Notes: generated from the letters alone by a model not told the origin. A stretch of DNA of 64,000 nt from CAZRRV01 sp045660865 (GCA_045660865.1 JAZREP010000001.1:62001-126000), one strand, 5' to 3'; positions 16,680-26,744 are shown, numbered from the stretch's first letter. A program made the numbers and translations.

Positions 16680-17275
16680 TTTACTCTCTGCGTGGAAATT
16701 TAATTTATACAGATGCCACCTCAATAGTGATTGAATGTGCAGGGGTTGGTTACCATTGTACCGCAAGCGTAAACACACTTTCGGACATGCCTAAGAAAAA
16801 CAATGAGGTTTTTGTTTATACCTATATGGCTGTACGTGAAGATGCGGTTGATTTGTTTGGCTTCAGCACGGTGGACGAGCTTGATATGTTCCGTTTGCTT
16901 ATTTCTGTAAACGGTGTTGGCCCTAAAGCCGCCATATCAATTTTGTCACAGTTTAAGCCTGCGGATATTTCAATCTGTGTTGCTTCGGGTGATTCTAAAT
17001 CATTAACCCGTGCTGCCGGTATCGGCAGTAAGACTGCACAGCGTATAGTTTTAGAATTAAAGGATAAAGTTGCTGCAGGCGCAGTTGACGGCAGTACTAC
17101 TGCCTCAGCAGCAGCTGTAGCAGAAGCACCAAACTCATCTGAGGCTGTAAGTGCACTGGTTGCACTCGGCTATTCACTTAGTGAGGCTTCTGTGGCAGTT
17201 GGCAAGCTTGATAAAAATGCTCCTGTTGAGCAGATAATTAAAGAAGCATTAAAACAATTAGCAAGGAGGGTATAG
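16676..17275 (+). CDS. ruvA: Holliday junction branch migration protein RuvA
   Basis: Tetrameric junction-binding protein that loads RuvB. The 199-residue product has the N-terminal OB fold (MIYSLRGNLIYTD), helix-hairpin-helix motifs around residues 70-130 (ISVNGVGPKAA and AAGIGSKTAQRIVLELKDK), a variable Ala-rich linker and a C-terminal RuvB-contact domain (EAVSALVALGYS). The start is the ATG overlapping the ruvC stop; an upstream start inside ruvC was rejected. Confidence 0.96.
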   Translation: MIYSLRGNLIYTDATSIVIECAGVGYHCTASVNTLSDMPKKNNEVFVYTYMAVREDAVDLFGFSTVDELDMFRLLISVNGVGPKAAISILSQFKPADISICVASGDSKSLTRAAGIGSKTAQRIVLELKDKVAAGAVDGSTTASAAAVAEAPNSSEAVSALVALGYSLSEASVAVGKLDKNAPVEQIIKEALKQLARRV

Positions 17276-17278
17276 TAA

Positions 17279-18313
17279 GTGGAAGATTTTGATTTTGAAA
17301 ATCGCTTTGTCACTCCCGAAATCACCGAGAGCGACAGTGATATAGAATTTTCTTTAAGACCTAAGACTCTTTCTGAGTATATTGGGCAGGATAAAGCTAA
17401 GGAAAATCTTGAGATTTACATTAAAGCGGCAACCATGCGTAAAGAGTCGCTTGACCACGTTTTACTATACGGACCTCCCGGACTCGGTAAAACAACCTTA
17501 GCAGGCATTATTGCCAACGAGATGGGTGTTAATTTACGTGTTACGTCAGGCCCCGCTATTGAAAAGCAGGGTGACTTAGCGGCGCTGCTCACCAACTTGA
17601 ATGAGGGTGATATTCTCTTTATAGACGAAATTCACCGTCTTAACCGCAGTGTTGAGGAAATCTTGTATCCCGCTATGGAGGATTATTCACTTGATATTAT
17701 AATCGGCAAAGGTCCTTCAGCGCGCTCTATCCGTTTGGATTTACCACATTTTACGTTGGTTGGTGCCACAACTCGTTCGGGTCAGCTTACAGCGCCTTTG
17801 CGTGACCGTTTTGGTGTGTTGCTTCGCTTGGAATTATATACACCCGAACAATTAGCAGATATTGTTACTCGTTCAGCGGGGATTTTAGAAATTCCGATTG
17901 ACCGCAACGGAGCGTTGGAAATTGCCTCTCGCTCACGAGGTACACCTCGTATTGCTAACCGCTTGCTTAAGCGTGTTCGTGATATTGCACAGGTTCAGTA
18001 TGATGGAAAAATTACCGAGGAGGTTGCAAGTGTTGCACTTAATCGGTTTGAAATTGATGAATTGGGTCTGGATGCCTTTGACCGCAGAATGCTTACAACA
18101 ATCATTACCAACTATGGCGGAGGCCCTGTAGGTCTTGAAACATTAGCAGCTGCGCTTAACGAGGAAAGCATAACTATTGAAGATGTTTACGAGCCTTATT
18201 TAATGCAGATAGGCTTTTTAACCCGCACTGCAAGAGGTCGTTGTGTTACAGATTTGGCTTATACACATCTTGGTATTAACCCCAAAACCCCAATACAGGA
18301 AAAATTTATCTAA
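17279..18313 (+). CDS. ruvB: Holliday junction branch migration ATPase RuvB
   Basis: Hexameric AAA+ motor that drives branch migration. The 344-residue protein has Walker A GPPGLGKTT (about residue 62-70), Walker B FIDEIHRL, the sensor GATTR, arginine-finger region LRDRFG and a C-terminal winged helix ending YTHLG. Start is GTG 17279 with AAGGAGGG 8 nt upstream, three bases after ruvA. Confidence 0.97.
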   Translation: MEDFDFENRFVTPEITESDSDIEFSLRPKTLSEYIGQDKAKENLEIYIKAATMRKESLDHVLLYGPPGLGKTTLAGIIANEMGVNLRVTSGPAIEKQGDLAALLTNLNEGDILFIDEIHRLNRSVEEILYPAMEDYSLDIIIGKGPSARSIRLDLPHFTLVGATTRSGQLTAPLRDRFGVLLRLELYTPEQLADIVTRSAGILEIPIDRNGALEIASRSRGTPRIANRLLKRVRDIAQVQYDGKITEEVASVALNRFEIDELGLDAFDRRMLTTIITNYGGGPVGLETLAAALNEESITIEDVYEPYLMQIGFLTRTARGRCVTDLAYTHLGINPKTPIQEKFI

Positions 18314-18327
18314 TTAAGGATTAGTAA

Positions 18328-19200
18328 ATGAGATTTGCAGAAGATTTTTTTGATTATGAATTGATAGACGCTACTGACGGTGAGCGCTTGGAACGTTGGA
18401 AGGATATTATTCTTGTCCGTCCCGACCCGCAGGTAATTTGGCACTCCGAAAAAAGAAACCCGCTTTGGTCAAAGCCCCATGCGGTATATCACCGTTCTTC
18501 TAAGGGTGGCGGCTATTGGGAAACTCATAAAAAAGTGCCGGATGTTTGGTCGGTTGACTACCGTGATTTAACCTTTCGTTTAAAGCCGATGGGTTTTAAG
18601 CATACAGGACTTTTCCCGGAGCAAGCGGTTAACTGGTCATTGTGTACTGATTTAATCAAGAAGGCTAATAGACCGATAAAGGTACTTAATTTATTTGCTT
18701 ATACCGGCGGAGCAACGGTTGCTTGCTTAAAAGCCGGTGCCTCAGTAACCCATGTTGATGCCTCTAACGGAATGGTGCAATGGGCTAAGGAAAATGCTGT
18801 GGCCAGCGGGGTGGCTGATAAACCGGTGCGCTGGTTGGTGGACGATTGCGTTAAGTTTGTGCGCCGTGAAATTCGCAGAGGCAATAAATATGATGCTGTA
18901 ATTATGGACCCGCCGTCATACGGCAGAGGACCGAACGGCGAACTCTGGCGCTTAGAAGAGCAGATAGAACAACTTTTACAACTTGTTGCACAAATTGTAA
19001 GTGATGAGCCTTTGTTTTTCTTGCTTAATTCTTACACGGCCGGACTGTCACCAACAATTTTAAACTTTTTAGTTCAAAGAGAAATTGTAAATTCAAAAAA
19101 TGCTTCAGTTAATACTGAGGAAATTGGATTAAAAATTACCGAAAAGGATATAGTTTTGCCTTGTGGCAATACAACACTGTGGATAAACGAAAATGTCTGA
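18328..19200 (+). CDS. Class I SAM-dependent methyltransferase, RlmI/YccW-related
   Basis: A 290-residue methyltransferase. The N-terminal 110 residues contain RWKDIILVRPDPQVIW. Then comes the SAM-binding motif LNLFAYTGGATVACLKAGA (about 120-138), the acidic residue in VTHVDAS, and the catalytic-type motif IMDPPSYGRG (about 190). The layout is that of the 23S rRNA m5C methyltransferase group (PF10672), but the PUA domain of RlmI is missing, so the substrate is uncertain. It follows ruvB by 14 nt and overlaps ecfA1 by eight. Confidence 0.82.
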   Translation: MRFAEDFFDYELIDATDGERLERWKDIILVRPDPQVIWHSEKRNPLWSKPHAVYHRSSKGGGYWETHKKVPDVWSVDYRDLTFRLKPMGFKHTGLFPEQAVNWSLCTDLIKKANRPIKVLNLFAYTGGATVACLKAGASVTHVDASNGMVQWAKENAVASGVADKPVRWLVDDCVKFVRREIRRGNKYDAVIMDPPSYGRGPNGELWRLEEQIEQLLQLVAQIVSDEPLFFLLNSYTAGLSPTILNFLVQREIVNSKNASVNTEEIGLKITEKDIVLPCGNTTLWINENV

Positions 19201-20038
19201 TTTAATCACTTTAAACAATGTGTCTTATACTTATGATGAAAAAGAAGACCGAGAAGCGGTTTTAAAATCAATCAATCTTTCCTTTAAAAAAGGGGAGATT
19301 ACTGCTGTATTAGGGCACAACGGTAGCGGCAAATCAACCCTTGCTAAATTGTTGAATGGTCTTTTAAAACCAACAGCAGGTGAGGTTACGGTTGCGGGCT
19401 TGCTTGTTAATGATGAGCGTAATCAGCTTGATGTACGCAAAAAGGTAGGGTTGGTATTTCAAAACCCGGACAACCAATTGATTGCGACATCGGTTGAGGA
19501 TGATGTTGCATTTGGTCTGGAAAATATCGGCGTACCGCAACAGGAAATGGCAGAAAGAATCACAAAGGCTCTTGCTGCGGTTGATATGCTGGATTATCGA
19601 AATCATTCACCTTATAATCTTTCAGGCGGACAAAAGCAGCGTGTGGCAATTGCCGGCGTTTTGGCAATGGAGCCTGAGTGTATTGTTTTTGACGAACCGA
19701 CCGCAATGCTTGACCCAAAAGGTCGTAAGGAAGTTATTGATACGTTGCTAACCCTTGCAAAAGAGAAGAATATAACCGTTATTCTTATTACGCATTTTAT
19801 GGACGAGGCAGCTTTGGCTGACCGTGTTGTTGTAATGGATGACGGCAATGTTCTTTTGGACGGTACGCCGAACAAAGTATTTAAAAATGTTGAGCTTCTG
19901 CAATCAGTAGGCCTTGATGTGCCGATTGCAGCTCAATTGATATATGAATTAGCTAAAGCCGGTAAGGACCTCAATAAGAATGTTATTACAGTAGATTCTT
20001 GCGTAGAGGCCTTAACCGAAGCTCTAGGGAGGAAGTAA
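19193..20038 (+). CDS. ecfA1: Energy-coupling factor transporter ATPase EcfA1
   Basis: One of the two ATPases of the shared ECF module that powers vitamin and cofactor uptake through exchangeable S components. The 281-residue protein has Walker A GHNGSGKST (about 42-50), Q-loop FQNPDNQ, signature LSGGQKQR and Walker B IVFDEP. It is followed immediately by ecfA2, ecfT and truA, the usual Firmicute order. No S component is encoded nearby. Confidence 0.94.
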   Translation: MSDLITLNNVSYTYDEKEDREAVLKSINLSFKKGEITAVLGHNGSGKSTLAKLLNGLLKPTAGEVTVAGLLVNDERNQLDVRKKVGLVFQNPDNQLIATSVEDDVAFGLENIGVPQQEMAERITKALAAVDMLDYRNHSPYNLSGGQKQRVAIAGVLAMEPECIVFDEPTAMLDPKGRKEVIDTLLTLAKEKNITVILITHFMDEAALADRVVVMDDGNVLLDGTPNKVFKNVELLQSVGLDVPIAAQLIYELAKAGKDLNKNVITVDSCVEALTEALGRK

Positions 20039-20905
20039 ATGTCTGTTTTAGAGGTGAAAAATCTGTCCTTTACCTACGGGAAGGGAACAGTCTTTTATCA
20101 CGACGCCATTAAAAATATTAACTTTTCGCTTAACCCCGGTGAAATTTTGGGAGTTATCGGTCATACAGGTTCAGGTAAATCCACCGTTGTTCAGCACTTG
20201 AATGGTTTAATACCTGCAGAAAAGGGACATATCTTTTTTAAGGGCGAGGATATTTGGGAAAACCCCAAAAAAATTAAGGATATCCGTTTTAAAATAGGGT
20301 TGGTTTTTCAGTATCCTGAATATCAACTCTTTGATGAAACGGTATATAAGGATATTGCCTTCGGCCCAAAAAACATGGGCCTTGATGGTGATGAAATAAA
20401 TAGACGAGTTTTAAAAGCTGCTGAAATGGCAGGTGTTCAAAAATCACTGCTTAATAAATCGCCATTTGACCTTTCAGGCGGTGAAAAAAGGCGTGTAGCA
20501 ATTGCAGGTATTATTGCTATGGAGCCTGAAATTTTGGTCCTTGATGAACCCACGGCAGGGCTTGACCCGGTCGGTAGGGAAAGGGTATTGCAATTCGTTA
20601 AGGATTATCGTGATTTAACCGGTGCGGCTGTTATTATGGTATCTCACAGTATGCAGGATATTGCTAAAACGGCTGATAAAATTTTGGTGCTTAATCACGG
20701 TGAAGTCTTTGCATTTGATACAGTTGAAAATATATTCAAAAATGCCGATGGTCTAAATTCGGTTGGCTTAGATATACCTGATGTTACTAAAATTTTCTTA
20801 AAGCTTAGAGAAAATGGCATAGATGTTCCTTCAGACATTTTCACTATTGAGCAAGCTAAAACTGTGCTGTTAAACAGGCTGAACGGGGGTGTCGACCGTG
20901 CTTAA
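20039..20905 (+). CDS. ecfA2: Energy-coupling factor transporter ATPase EcfA2
   Basis: The 288-residue partner ATPase. Walker A is GHTGSGKST, Q-loop FQYPEYQLF (the FQYPEYQ form is characteristic of EcfA2), signature LSGGEKRR and Walker B LVLDEP. GGGAGG overlaps the end of ecfA1; the two frames abut with no gap. Confidence 0.94.
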   Translation: MSVLEVKNLSFTYGKGTVFYHDAIKNINFSLNPGEILGVIGHTGSGKSTVVQHLNGLIPAEKGHIFFKGEDIWENPKKIKDIRFKIGLVFQYPEYQLFDETVYKDIAFGPKNMGLDGDEINRRVLKAAEMAGVQKSLLNKSPFDLSGGEKRRVAIAGIIAMEPEILVLDEPTAGLDPVGRERVLQFVKDYRDLTGAAVIMVSHSMQDIAKTADKILVLNHGEVFAFDTVENIFKNADGLNSVGLDIPDVTKIFLKLRENGIDVPSDIFTIEQAKTVLLNRLNGGVDRA

Positions 20906-21707
20906 AGACATTACTTTCGGCCAATATTTACCTACTAATTCTTTTTTGCATAAGGCCGACGCTCGCACAAAAATACTCCTTTTAATAGCCTGGATTGTTA
21001 TTCTGTTTTTGGCTGGGAATTTTTATGCGCTTGGAATTTGCGGTCTATTGGTATTCTTTTTGATACTTGTTTCAAAAATACCGGTTAAAATGTACCTTCG
21101 TAACATTAAGTCAATTTGGCTTATTATTGTTTTCACATCAGTAGTAAATGCTTTTTATATCCATACCGGTAAGGTGCTGTTTTCTTTTTGGATTATTACA
21201 GTGACAACCGGCGGTATTTCAAGGGCGGCATTTATGTCTGTCCGCATTGTGTTGTTAATTTTGCTAAGCGCTATGTTTAGCTATACAACGAAGCCTACAG
21301 AGATTACAGATGCAATTGAAAGCTTGCTTTCACCTTTACGCATTTTCGGTTTAAAGGAAGCGGTGCATATTCTTGCTATGACAATGACTATTGCGCTTCG
21401 TTTTATACCCACATTGATTGAAGAAACCAATAAAATTATGAGTGCACAAAAGGCGCGTGGCGCTGACTTTGAAAGCGGTTCGCTCATACAACGCATAAAG
21501 GCTTTGTTACCGATTTTAATTCCATTGTTGATATCCTCTGTTCGTCGTGCTTACGAACTTGCTGAAGCTATGGAAAGCCGTTGCTATAACGGTGCGGAAG
21601 GTCGAACAAAGTTCAAAACACCAAAGCTTAGTGTTATTGATTTTTTCTGTGTGTTTTTCAGCGCTTTTTCATTGACAACAATAATATTAATCAATTATTT
21701 TATGTGA
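20898..21707 (+). CDS. ecfT: Energy-coupling factor transmembrane protein EcfT
   Basis: Membrane scaffold of the ECF module, 269 residues with about five membrane segments and the two cytoplasmic coupling motifs ending in Ala-Arg-Gly/Glu-Ser-Arg (SAQKARGADF and AEAMESRCY). The start is taken as GTG 20898, with GGGGG 8 nt upstream; a GTG nine bases earlier lies on the ribosome binding site. It overlaps the ecfA2 end by eight bases. Confidence 0.93.
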   Translation: MLKDITFGQYLPTNSFLHKADARTKILLLIAWIVILFLAGNFYALGICGLLVFFLILVSKIPVKMYLRNIKSIWLIIVFTSVVNAFYIHTGKVLFSFWIITVTTGGISRAAFMSVRIVLLILLSAMFSYTTKPTEITDAIESLLSPLRIFGLKEAVHILAMTMTIALRFIPTLIEETNKIMSAQKARGADFESGSLIQRIKALLPILIPLLISSVRRAYELAEAMESRCYNGAEGRTKFKTPKLSVIDFFCVFFSAFSLTTIILINYFM

Positions 21708-21713
21708 TGTAAT

Positions 21714-22451
21714 ATGAAAAGATTTTTATTAAAATTACAATATGACGGTACAAATTATCACGGCTGGCAAGTGCAGGCTAATGCTATAACTGTGCAGGAA
21801 ACATTGCAAACCGCTTTGCGTGACCTAACTGGTGGACAAGTACAAAATATAACAGGTTGCAGTCGTACCGACAGCGGTGTGCATGCTAACGCATTTTATT
21901 GCCATTTTGATACAGATAGCCGCATTACAGCGTCACAGTTTGTACGTGGGCTTAATTCTAAGTTGCCAAACGATATTTCGGTATTGCACTGTCGACAGGT
22001 TGATGAGCAATTCCACGCCAGATACAGTGCTAAGGGCAAGCAGTATATTTATAAATTCTACAATTCAGCGGTTCGTGACCCGTTCCGTGATTCATACAGT
22101 TTACGCATTGACAAACCGTTAGATTTCGAGTTGCTAAATTATGCTGCATCACAATTTGTAGGAACTCACGATTTTGCCGCTTTTTGTTCATCTGGCAGTA
22201 GTGTGCAGGATACTGTTCGTACTATTTATGAGTGCACATTTACTCATAATGGCGATGAAACCGTATTTACTGTCAAAGGTAACGGTTTTCTCTATAATAT
22301 GGTTCGGATTATGGTTGGCACGCTTTTAGAGGTGCGAAACGGAAAAATACCTGCAAATGAAATTACAAAAATATTAAAAGAGCAAAACAGGGCGGATGCC
22401 GGCAAAACAGCACCGCCGCATGCACTTTATTTGAATGAGGTTTATTATTGA
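21714..22451 (+). CDS. truA: tRNA pseudouridine(38-40) synthase
   Basis: Isomerises uridine at positions 38-40 of tRNA anticodon arms. The 245-residue protein has the catalytic Asp in GCSRTDSGVHA (about residue 53) and the second signature FLYNMVRIMVGTLLEVG-like run near 200. It closes the ecf operon, as in many Firmicutes. Confidence 0.95.
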   Translation: MKRFLLKLQYDGTNYHGWQVQANAITVQETLQTALRDLTGGQVQNITGCSRTDSGVHANAFYCHFDTDSRITASQFVRGLNSKLPNDISVLHCRQVDEQFHARYSAKGKQYIYKFYNSAVRDPFRDSYSLRIDKPLDFELLNYAASQFVGTHDFAAFCSSGSSVQDTVRTIYECTFTHNGDETVFTVKGNGFLYNMVRIMVGTLLEVRNGKIPANEITKILKEQNRADAGKTAPPHALYLNEVYY

Positions 22452-22472
22452 TATTAAAAGGAGGTGCCGGAT

Positions 22473-23762
22473 TTGGCAAAGTATGAAAAAAGGCATACAA
22501 AGAAAGTTAAATTAAATAAGAAAAGCCGTGCCGAGCGTCCGGTACAGCAAAAACCTGAGCGCATAAAAATGGCGCACACAACCGAGAAAAAAGAAGTGGT
22601 TCAAAAACCACGCACTCAAGTGCGTACCCCATCTAAAAAGCAACCGTATCGTGTGATAAAGGGAAAACTTTTAAAGAAACGCACTCTGCTTTTAGGCGGT
22701 ATTGCTGCAGTATGTCTTTTTCTTATAATTTGTCAGGTTTCACTACCTACAGGCATTTTGGAATTTTTACAAAACAGTTATTCTTTGCAGTCTGTTAACG
22801 GTAGCGGAACAGATTCGCTTATGGGTACTTCGTTCCTGCAAGTAAACGCTCGTTATGGCAGAATTGACCTGCTTTCGGGTGCTTATTACGAGGTTTATAA
22901 TAAAGACGGGGGAACTGCATATACCGTACAGCACGGTTATTCTGCGCCGGTTATGGCAACCTCTGCGGCACGCACGCTTATTTATAGCCGAAATGGGTCG
23001 GATTGCAGTGTGTATAATTTAAGCAGATGTGTTCAAAACCTGACTGTTGAGGGTAAAATATACACCGGTACAATCAGCCGAAACGCAAGGGTTGCGCTGG
23101 CGTATAAATCAAATGATTATGTTTCGGTTATTGAGGTTTTTAGCAAAACAGGAAAATCACTTTTTACTAAAAACTTTTCTTCTGAATATGTAACCTCAAT
23201 GTCTTTAAATTCATCCGGCAAATATCTTACTGCAACAACTCTTTATTCAAAGGGCGGAATATACCATTCCAACCTTTATGTTTTCAATGTAAACAGCGAA
23301 AAATTAGTGTCAAAAAACGAGTATGAAAACATGTATTTTAATGCAGCAGAAACCCTTGGAAGTGGCTCTGCGTTGGCTTTGAGTTATGATAAAGCGGTTA
23401 TTTCATTTCCTTCAAAGGGTGAAGTAAAATCGCTGGATTTTTCTGAAAAAATCAGTAATTATTCAGTATCTAAAAATGGCACTATCGGTCTTGTATGCAA
23501 CCATGAGAATAATACGATAGATAATCTTGTGCGTATCTATAACAAAAAGGGCGACAAGAAAACAGAGTTGAGTTTTAAAGGCTCTATTGATGGATTTTCA
23601 ATTTCGAATTCGCATATATATATTTTGTCCGGCGGTGTTTTGTTCAGTTACACTATTAAAAATTTGAAAATGGAAGAAACACCTTTTGAAAATGCACAGT
23701 TGTTATGTGCGTTTAATGGCGGTGCGGCTGCCGTTTCCGGTGCAAAACTTTTGCTTAAATAG
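22473..23762 (+). CDS. DUF5711 family membrane-anchored beta-propeller-like protein
   Basis: A 429-residue protein. The first 65 residues are strongly basic and cytoplasmic, followed by one membrane segment (about 72-88). The extracellular region has repeated beta-strand units that read like a WD40/propeller (for example SLNSSGKYLTATTLY). It matches the DUF5711 family of Clostridia, which has no known function. Start is TTG 22473 behind AAGGAGGT. cvpA follows 11 nt later. Confidence 0.72.
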   Translation: MAKYEKRHTKKVKLNKKSRAERPVQQKPERIKMAHTTEKKEVVQKPRTQVRTPSKKQPYRVIKGKLLKKRTLLLGGIAAVCLFLIICQVSLPTGILEFLQNSYSLQSVNGSGTDSLMGTSFLQVNARYGRIDLLSGAYYEVYNKDGGTAYTVQHGYSAPVMATSAARTLIYSRNGSDCSVYNLSRCVQNLTVEGKIYTGTISRNARVALAYKSNDYVSVIEVFSKTGKSLFTKNFSSEYVTSMSLNSSGKYLTATTLYSKGGIYHSNLYVFNVNSEKLVSKNEYENMYFNAAETLGSGSALALSYDKAVISFPSKGEVKSLDFSEKISNYSVSKNGTIGLVCNHENNTIDNLVRIYNKKGDKKTELSFKGSIDGFSISNSHIYILSGGVLFSYTIKNLKMEETPFENAQLLCAFNGGAAAVSGAKLLLK

Positions 23763-23773
23763 GCGGTGTAGAA

Positions 23774-24451
23774 ATGAGTTGGATTTTAGACCTGATAATA
23801 GTCGCAATAATTTGCTTTTATGCCTACATATCCGCAAAACGCGGGTTTGTAAGAACAATAATTGAATTGGTCGGTTTTGTTGCAATCTTTTTGGTTATAA
23901 CAAGGCTTGGTACTCCCATATCCGAAAAACTGTTTGATACAGCATTTCGCGGTACAGTTCAAACAAAATTAGAAACTGCATTAACGGATGCAGGTGAGCA
24001 GACCGCCGAAGCCATTGACGAAGCTTTGCCTGATTTTGTTGTTAACGGAGCAGAGTTTTTAGGCATTGATATAACAGATAGTCTTGTGACCTCAGATACA
24101 ACCTCAGCTTTAGCTGAAAAGCTAACGGACAATATCGTTCGTCCGGTTGTTTCCAGCCTTATTTATGCAATTTTAAGTCTGCTTTTGTTTGGTGTGGGAA
24201 TGTGTTTGGTACGTGTCTTAGCAAGAGCAATTAACAGCCTGTTTAAAATATCACTTATTGGCACGCTTAATCGTGTTCTCGGCGCTGTTTTAGGAGCAGG
24301 AAAAGGTCTTGTGGTGGCTTTTGTTGTTTGCTTAGTGATTACAATTATTGTTTCATTTACCAAGAACGGATTTTTGTTCTTCACCAAAGAAAACATTGAG
24401 AATTCTTTAATATTCAGTAAAATTGCGGAGTTAAACCCGTTTTATAAATAG
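23774..24451 (+). CDS. CvpA family membrane protein
   Basis: A 225-residue protein with four membrane segments (near residues 5-20, 28-45, 120-145 and 170-195) and the CvpA pattern of FYAYISAKRGFVRTIIELVG at the start and LNRVLGAVLGAGKGL before the last segment. CvpA is linked to colicin V production in E. coli and to envelope stress elsewhere; the role here is unknown. The extracellular loop between segments 2 and 3 is acidic. Confidence 0.82.
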   Translation: MSWILDLIIVAIICFYAYISAKRGFVRTIIELVGFVAIFLVITRLGTPISEKLFDTAFRGTVQTKLETALTDAGEQTAEAIDEALPDFVVNGAEFLGIDITDSLVTSDTTSALAEKLTDNIVRPVVSSLIYAILSLLLFGVGMCLVRVLARAINSLFKISLIGTLNRVLGAVLGAGKGLVVAFVVCLVITIIVSFTKNGFLFFTKENIENSLIFSKIAELNPFYK

Positions 24452-24481
24452 TTGATTCAAAACAAGGAGCATTAAATCAAT

Positions 24482-26740
24482 ATGAAACTTTGCTATAAAT
24501 GCAAAAAAAGACCAGCAGTTGTATTTATTTCTGATGTGAATAATCCAAACAGTGAGCCGCAAGGGCTCTGTTTGCTTTGCGCTAAGGAGTCGGGAATCAA
24601 GCCTGTAACAGATATGCTGCAAAAAATGAATATATCCGAAGATGATATAGAGCAAATGAGCGAACAGTTTATGGATATAATGTCGATTGCTGAGGATGAA
24701 AACGGTGAGGATTTTTCCAATGGCGGTGCGCCTGTTTTTCCGTTTTTAAATAATATTTTCGGCAATATGTCGCAAGAAGAAAAAACAGAAGATAACGAAA
24801 AGGCTGATTCAAAAAAGCCCAAGAATAAAAAGCGTCGCTTCTTAGAACAATACTGCACTAATTTGACCGGTAAAGCAAGGAATGGCGAGCTGGATGTTAT
24901 TATCGGCCGTGACAGCGAATTGGACCGTGTTATTCAAATTTTGTCACGCCGTTCCAAAAATAACCCTTGTCTTATTGGTGAACCCGGTGTTGGTAAAACT
25001 GCCATAGCAGAGGGTCTTGCTATTATGATTGCAGAGGGTAAAGCTCCTGCAAGATTGCTTGATAAAGAAATTCTTTTGCTTGATTTAACAGCTTTGGTAG
25101 CGGGCACACAATTCCGTGGTCAGTTTGAGAGTAGGGTAAAGGGCTTGATTGACGAAGTTAAAGCGGCAGGGAATATAATTCTCTTTATTGATGAGGTGCA
25201 CAGCCTTGTTAATGCCGGTGATTCAGAAGGTTCAATGAGTGCAGGAAACATTTTGAAACCTGCGCTTTCCCGTGGTGAAATACAGGTTATCGGTGCTACA
25301 ACCTTAAAAGAATATCGCAAATATATTGAAAAGGATGCGGCATTGGAACGCCGTTTCCAACCGGTTGTTGTTGAGGAGCCCTCAGTTGCAGAATGTATCA
25401 AGGTTTTAACCGGTGTGCGCCCATATTATGAGGGTTACCATAGCGTTAGCATACCTGATGAAATTATTACTATGGCTGTTAATCTGTCTGAACGCTATAT
25501 TACCGACAGATTTTTGCCTGATAAAGCTATTGACTTGTTAGATGAAGCTTGCGCTTGCGCAAGCCTTAGAAATAAGGCTATTGACCGCTTGCATATAGTT
25601 AACAAAAAGGTTGCAGACCTCTCAAAGCAAGTAGAGGATTTAGAGGCTGATGTTGAGCATATTGATTATGAGAAAGTTGCCTCTGTTAAGCAAGAATTGG
25701 CTAAATATCAAAAAGAATCAGAAGGCTTATACGTACCTGCCTCACAAAACACAGTGACCGATGATGATTTGGCAAAGGTTATAGAACTTTGGACAGGGAT
25801 TCCTGCGGTAAAAATCAAAGAATCAAATCTTGTAAGGCTTAAAAACCTTGCTGAACGAATCAAAGAAAAGGTTATTGGGCAAGATGAGGCAGTGGATGCT
25901 GTTTCTATGGGTGTCCGCCGTTCAGGTGTGCAAATTTCTTCACATCGTCGTCCGGCTTCATTTATATTTGTCGGCCCGACCGGTGTGGGTAAGACCTATC
26001 TTGTAAAGGTGCTTTCGGAGCAACTTTTTGATTCGCCAGAAACCTTTATTCGCCTTGATATGTCTGAGTTTATGGAGAAGCATTCTGTTTCTAAAATTAT
26101 AGGTGCGCCTCCCGGATATGTAGGCTATGAGGATGCGGGCCAGTTGACTGAAAAAGTACGCAGAAAACCCTATTCCGTAGTACTCTTCGATGAGATTGAA
26201 AAGGCACATCCTGACGTTTTAAATATTCTGTTGCAAATACTGGATGATGGCCGTGTAACCGATGCGCAGGGAAGAACTGTCAACTTCGAAAACACAGTAA
26301 TTGTTATGACCTCAAATGCAGGCAGCGACCGTACCGGAAACCCTGTTGGTTTCGGTAAAACAGCACAATCTGCAAGCCGTGAGAAGGTTATGAAGGCGCT
26401 TGAGGAGTTTTTGCGTCCTGAGTTTTTAGGTAGGGTAGATGACGTTGTTGTTTTCAATCCGTTAACCGAGAAAGATTATGTTCGAATTTGCGGTTTGATT
26501 TTGGATGAATTAAAGCCTGTTCTTGAAGAAAAAGGGATAACTTTAGAATACGATGAACAAGTCTGCTCTAATATTGCCAAACGTGCAATTGACAATAAGC
26601 GTGGCGCCAGAGATTTGCGTCGAATTATCAGAAAAGAAATTGAAAACCCAATTGTTAATCAACTGATTGATTTTACTGAAAAGCCGTTTTCAGTTGTTCG
26701 CGTAACACTCGAAGAAAAATTAAAAATTTCATTCTCTTAA
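24482..26740 (+). CDS. ClpC-like ATPase with an N-terminal McsA-type zinc finger
   Basis: An unfolding AAA+ ATPase of 752 residues. Instead of the usual Clp N domain it begins with a CxxC...CxxC unit (Cys4, Cys7, Cys30, Cys33), like that of McsA. AAA1 has Walker A GEPGVGKT (about 163-170), AAA2 has Walker A GPTGVGKT (about 498-505). A short coiled middle segment lies at residues 360-410. The loop NPVGFGK near residue 620 resembles the ClpP-docking loop. ATG has AAGGAG upstream. No ctsR, mcsA or mcsB lies beside it. Confidence 0.9.
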   Translation: MKLCYKCKKRPAVVFISDVNNPNSEPQGLCLLCAKESGIKPVTDMLQKMNISEDDIEQMSEQFMDIMSIAEDENGEDFSNGGAPVFPFLNNIFGNMSQEEKTEDNEKADSKKPKNKKRRFLEQYCTNLTGKARNGELDVIIGRDSELDRVIQILSRRSKNNPCLIGEPGVGKTAIAEGLAIMIAEGKAPARLLDKEILLLDLTALVAGTQFRGQFESRVKGLIDEVKAAGNIILFIDEVHSLVNAGDSEGSMSAGNILKPALSRGEIQVIGATTLKEYRKYIEKDAALERRFQPVVVEEPSVAECIKVLTGVRPYYEGYHSVSIPDEIITMAVNLSERYITDRFLPDKAIDLLDEACACASLRNKAIDRLHIVNKKVADLSKQVEDLEADVEHIDYEKVASVKQELAKYQKESEGLYVPASQNTVTDDDLAKVIELWTGIPAVKIKESNLVRLKNLAERIKEKVIGQDEAVDAVSMGVRRSGVQISSHRRPASFIFVGPTGVGKTYLVKVLSEQLFDSPETFIRLDMSEFMEKHSVSKIIGAPPGYVGYEDAGQLTEKVRRKPYSVVLFDEIEKAHPDVLNILLQILDDGRVTDAQGRTVNFENTVIVMTSNAGSDRTGNPVGFGKTAQSASREKVMKALEEFLRPEFLGRVDDVVVFNPLTEKDYVRICGLILDELKPVLEEKGITLEYDEQVCSNIAKRAIDNKRGARDLRRIIRKEIENPIVNQLIDFTEKPFSVVRVTLEEKLKISFS

Positions 26741-26744
26741 ACAC

